In this document: positions 28,952 to 29,976 of the stretch, piece by piece
Position numbering within the stretch: the first letter of the stretch is position 1
Layout: the number at the start of each line of letters is the position of its first letter
Made by a program: the position numbers and the translations under genes
Assembly (NCBI GenBank): GCA_036676195.1
Contig: JAKFDK010000126.1
Span: forward strand, 1 to 29,976
Reading direction: 5' to 3'
Length of the DNA: 29,976 bases
Source of the DNA: JAKFDK01 sp036676195
GTDB taxonomy: Bacteria > Bacillota > Sulfobacillia > Symbiobacteriales > ZC4RG38
The notes under the pieces: model-generated
What the model was told of the DNA's origin: nothing
Database searches by the model: none
Seen by the model: the letters and a program-made list of their open reading frames with translations, nothing else

Positions 28952-28986
28952 AGCAACAGCCGGCCCGAAGAGGGCCGGCTGTTGCT
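28952..28986. terminator. 15-bp perfect hairpin, probable bidirectional transcript end
   Basis: AGCAACAGCCGGCCC-GAAGA-GGGCCGGCTGTTGCT forms a perfect 15-bp stem with a five-base loop. It lies between the KdpDE side (plus) and the S-layer remnant (minus), directly past the stop of the latter. No clear T-run is present, so it may work as a stabilising or weak terminator for both directions. Confidence 0.6.
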
Positions 28987-28992
28987 GCTGCG

Positions 28993-29304
28993 CTATTTCG
29001 GCAACAGATCCATCAGTCGCTCCAGCATGACGGTGGCCTCGGCCCGGCTGGCCCGGTCCTCCGGTGCCAGGCGGGCGCCGTCGCGCCCGTTCACCAGGCC
29101 CAGTTCAGAGGCGCCGGCAACCGCTGTCTGTGCCCAGGCGGCCACCGCATCGGCATCGGCGTATGCGGCCAGCGTGGCCGGGTCGCCCTTGGACACCGCC
29201 GCCACCGAGACAGACCTGTCGTCATCATGTATGCCCGGAACACAGAAACCCTCAACCCCGCACACAGTACGGGGTTGAGGCTGGTCAACTCTCGGACGTC
29301 CCAT
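28993..29304 (-). pseudogene. C-terminal remnant of an S-layer-homology (SLH) protein
   Basis: From about 29217 to the stop the frame encodes most of one SLH domain (YADADAVAAWAQTAV, ASELGLVNGRDG, LAPEDRASRAEATVMLERL), the cell-wall anchor of S-layer and exoenzyme proteins. SLH domains come in sets of three at an end of large exported proteins; here only the last one survives. The first 30 codons of the frame have no SLH character and pass through a hairpin (29250-29280), and no signal peptide is present. It is most likely a leftover of a lost gene. Confidence 0.75.
29250..29280 (-). terminator. Probable terminator downstream of the MOSC gene
   Basis: CCTCAACCCCG and CGGGGTTGAGG form an 11-bp stem with a nine-base loop. 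On the minus strand the stem is followed by GTTTCTG, a weak T-run. It lies 40 bases past the stop of the MOSC gene and would end its transcript. Confidence 0.6.
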
Positions 29305-29319
29305 TTTTCGGACAGGCTC

Positions 29320-29976
29320 CTAGCGCGGCTGCGACTCCGGTTCGTTGGGTCCGATCAGCCGCAGGTTGTCATCGACAGCGATGCCCTTGGCAACGCGCGC
29401 CGACAGCGTCTTTTTCCAGCTATCCGACAGGTACGGACAGGCCGCCAGTTCCGCCGCTGCCTCCAGGTCCTCTGCACGGTGGTGCATGAGCGTATTGGCC
29501 CGGGCCACGGTCCACTGAGGGCAAGGGCGTTGCACAAGAATGAGGGTATCGCCGGCTCGAACCTGTCCCTCTGACAGAACCCGGAAATACCATCCCGTAC
29601 GGCCGGACTCCTGTACTCGTACCGTCAAATTGTGTATTTTCCAACGGCGCGCCAGCTTCCAGCAAGGCTTCCGGGGTTGTGACACTTGTACCTGGGCTGC
29701 TCCAACTGAAAAGGTATCACCAATGCAGACATTCTGTTCGGTCAGGCCGGCGACGGTGAAGTTCTCCCCAAAGGCTCCGTATGGCAGGTCGGCCAACTCA
29801 AGCTCGTCACGCCAAACGGAGTAGTGTTCGGCTGAATAGGCAAGGACGGCCTTGTTTGGTCCACCATGATATTCCAGGTCGGCCTGTCCATCGCCGGCAA
29901 GATTGGTACATCCAAGCCAGACAGGTCCGTTGGTTGCTGACTTGACGATACCCGAACGCCACAGTCTGTCCATGGG
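29320..29976 (-). CDS. MOSC-domain protein (YiiM-like), 5' end probably off the right edge
   Basis: The visible 217 residues contain a MOSC domain with GPVWLGCTNLAGDGQADLEYHGGPNKAVLAY (key parts GDGQADLEYHGGP and AYSAEHY), FGENFTVAGL, and the conserved Cys in QPRKPCWKLA that coordinates the molybdenum cofactor in this family. The C-terminal helical part resembles the YiiM group. YiiM-type proteins use molybdenum cofactor to detoxify N-hydroxylated bases such as 6-N-hydroxylaminopurine. The first in-frame ATG (29973) lies just inside the edge, and family members begin some 20-30 residues earlier, so the gene likely starts outside. The frame is open to the window end. Confidence 0.9.
   Translation of the reverse strand, partial: PMDRLWRSGIVKSATNGPVWLGCTNLAGDGQADLEYHGGPNKAVLAYSAEHYSVWRDELELADLPYGAFGENFTVAGLTEQNVCIGDTFSVGAAQVQVSQPRKPCWKLARRWKIHNLTVRVQESGRTGWYFRVLSEGQVRAGDTLILVQRPCPQWTVARANTLMHHRAEDLEAAAELAACPYLSDSWKKTLSARVAKGIAVDDNLRLIGPNEPESQPR

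Overview
The window looks like a piece of chromosome from a GC-rich Firmicute-type bacterium (Clostridia, Symbiobacteriia or Limnochordia grade). This is inferred from strong AGGAGG-type ribosome sites, GTG and TTG starts, a consensus sigma-A promoter, a clostridial-style c-di-GMP-I riboswitch, an S-layer-homology remnant and a Trk/Ktr-type potassium system. The exact taxon cannot be fixed from the sequence alone. No tRNA, rRNA, CRISPR array or intact transposase was seen.

Region 1 (1-11.9 kb, minus strand) is one long chemotaxis-type operon. From its promoter at about 11.8 kb it reads: c-di-GMP-I riboswitch with terminator, tandem double-hairpin soluble MCP, CheW, CheD, CheB, a CheA that lacks its P1 phosphotransfer domain, a HEAT-repeat protein, CheR, CheY, a second soluble MCP, a P1(Hpt)-CheW fusion, possibly a small ORF, and a PAS-GGDEF-EAL protein that runs off the left edge. 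Two points stand out. The kinase is split: the phospho-accepting domain sits on a separate P1-P5-like protein, in the manner of Rhodobacter CheA3/CheA4. The operon also begins with a c-di-GMP sensor and ends with a c-di-GMP-metabolising enzyme, which suggests a feedback loop.

Region 2 (about 11.9-19.8 kb) is an accessory stretch. It holds a decayed C-terminal remnant of a short-chain dehydrogenase (SDR), a PqqD-domain protein translationally coupled to a large B12-binding radical-SAM protein with PqqD-like and GNAT C-terminal parts, and a convergent DNA-binding/nuclease-like protein with a tandem Asp-Pro/Ser-Ala-Arg repeat. It continues with an intergenic tandem pair of two-hairpin elements, the intact SDR copy, a cysteine-rich unknown protein, and a truncated gene running into it head-on. 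The radical-SAM pair looks like a peptide-modification (RiPP-like) or small-molecule system, but no precursor is visible.

Region 3 (19.8-28.6 kb) is a potassium homeostasis and signalling locus. The minus-strand operon is histidine kinase, receiver-TPR protein, two TrkA/KtrA-type RCK subunits, a 45-residue single-span membrane protein missed by length cut-offs, TrkH and an OB-fold-like lipoprotein. Divergent from it are a short KdpD-like kinase, KdpE and a small protein, with no kdpFABC in the window.

Region 4 (28.6-30 kb) holds hairpins, an S-layer-homology domain remnant and a MOSC-domain protein that reaches the right edge.
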